This document shows, one piece after another, positions 32,426 through 32,922 of a stretch of DNA of 32,922 bases. The stretch lies in NCBI GenBank assembly GCA_027600665.1, contig JADGJL010000172.1, forward strand, positions 1-32,922. The letters run 5' to 3'. How positions within the stretch are numbered: the stretch's first letter is position 1; every line of letters starts with the position of its first letter. This DNA is from Irineochytrium annulatum (lineage: Eukaryota; Chytridiomycota; Chytridiomycetes; Chytridiales; Chytridiaceae). The notes below the pieces were generated by a model. That model did not search any database. It was given only the letters and a program-made list of their open reading frames with translations, and was not told the DNA's origin. The position numbers and the translations under genes are program-made.

Positions 32426-32922
32426 TTTTCTTCTCTTCAGGGCAGTTCCGTGAACTGTCCGGATTTGTGTGCTATCGGTATGGGATGGCCGTGGTCGCTA
32501 TTTTGTGAAAGGAACGTTTAACTGCTCTATCTCCTTTGTCGTTTTACATTAATTGTTGCTGGGTCAGCAGGATGAGTTCAGGGATCGGCTCTCCTTTAAT
32601 ATTTTGTTTGTGCACGTCATTATCATTCGTTTTTTTACATCACCTATTCTGAGTCGATTCCTCTCTTGTGTCAGTTTTTCTATGTCGATGTTATCGATAA
32701 CCTTGCAACTTATGCCTCAAATTTTGAATTAAACATTGCGTGTTACTGATGATGAGATGCTTTATTAACAAAGCAAAAGGGTTCAGGAAGGTGATGAGAT
32801 CAACTGGAATAAAAAAAAAAAAAAAAAACCCCACGGAAGGAAAAGGAAAAAAGAAAATGCCTAGAGCGCAATAAACAGCGGGGCGAAAATGTGAAAAGGG
32901 GAAAGGAGAAGACCGAAAGTAA
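32426..32922. other. 3' flank of PanE-like gene, AT-rich with poly-A run
   Basis: No gene seen. An A run of about 18 bases lies near 32810-32827, followed by purine-rich sequence to the window end. The end of a further gene could lie beyond the window. Confidence 0.45.

Overview
This is a eukaryotic nuclear window, almost certainly from a fungus. The genes are intron-rich with short GT-AG introns (mostly about 40-75 nt). The gene families recognised are fungal or opisthokont: a WSC-type wall protein, condensin CAP-G, an RXT2/Rpd3L subunit, DEP-RGS regulators, a septin and a PanE-type reductase. The long cyclic-nucleotide-binding protein resembles the CNBD2 family, which would suit a flagellated (chytrid-like) early-diverging lineage, but that placement is an inference. 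All gene models were assembled by hand from reading frames, splice signals and family motifs, without transcripts or database searches.

Layout. 4-1548 (-) WSC-like membrane protein; 2251-3027 (+) membrane-anchored, truncated DEAH pseudo-helicase; 3849-7007 (+) condensin subunit CAP-G in 17 exons; 7444-10269 (-) two-domain AAA+ ATPase with an apparent one-base frameshift; 10370-11211 (+) RXT2-like HDAC-complex subunit, head-to-head with the ATPase; 11257-11942 (-) CCDC137-like protein; 12278-14840 (-) and 15616-18305 (+) two divergently transcribed DEP-RGS paralogues; 18695-22053 (-) protein with two cyclic-nucleotide-binding-type domains, with an assembly gap (Ns) in one intron; 22505-24775 (+) SH3-septin fusion; 25338-28603 (+) Q-rich, TIR-domain protein with a C-terminal prenylation motif; 28604-30278 without a recognisable gene; 30279-30359 (+) tRNA-Leu(AAG); 31154-32425 (+) ketopantoate-reductase-like enzyme.

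How the genes relate. This is a normal mixed eukaryotic neighbourhood, not an operon. Several genes share a signalling theme: two RGS proteins that should shut off G-alpha signalling, with many RRxS-type phosphosites typical of PKA, and a cyclic-nucleotide-binding-type protein. Neighbours are arranged head-to-head at five places and could share promoters. The most unusual product is the TIR protein. It has a repeat-built, prion-like N-terminus made of symmetric phase-1 exons, two diverged copies of an unrecognised helical domain, one TIR domain and a CTIL prenylation box. This looks like a membrane-tethered TIR signalling or NADase-type protein of a kind I do not recognise. The membrane-anchored dead helicase domain and the SH3-septin fusion are the next most unusual.
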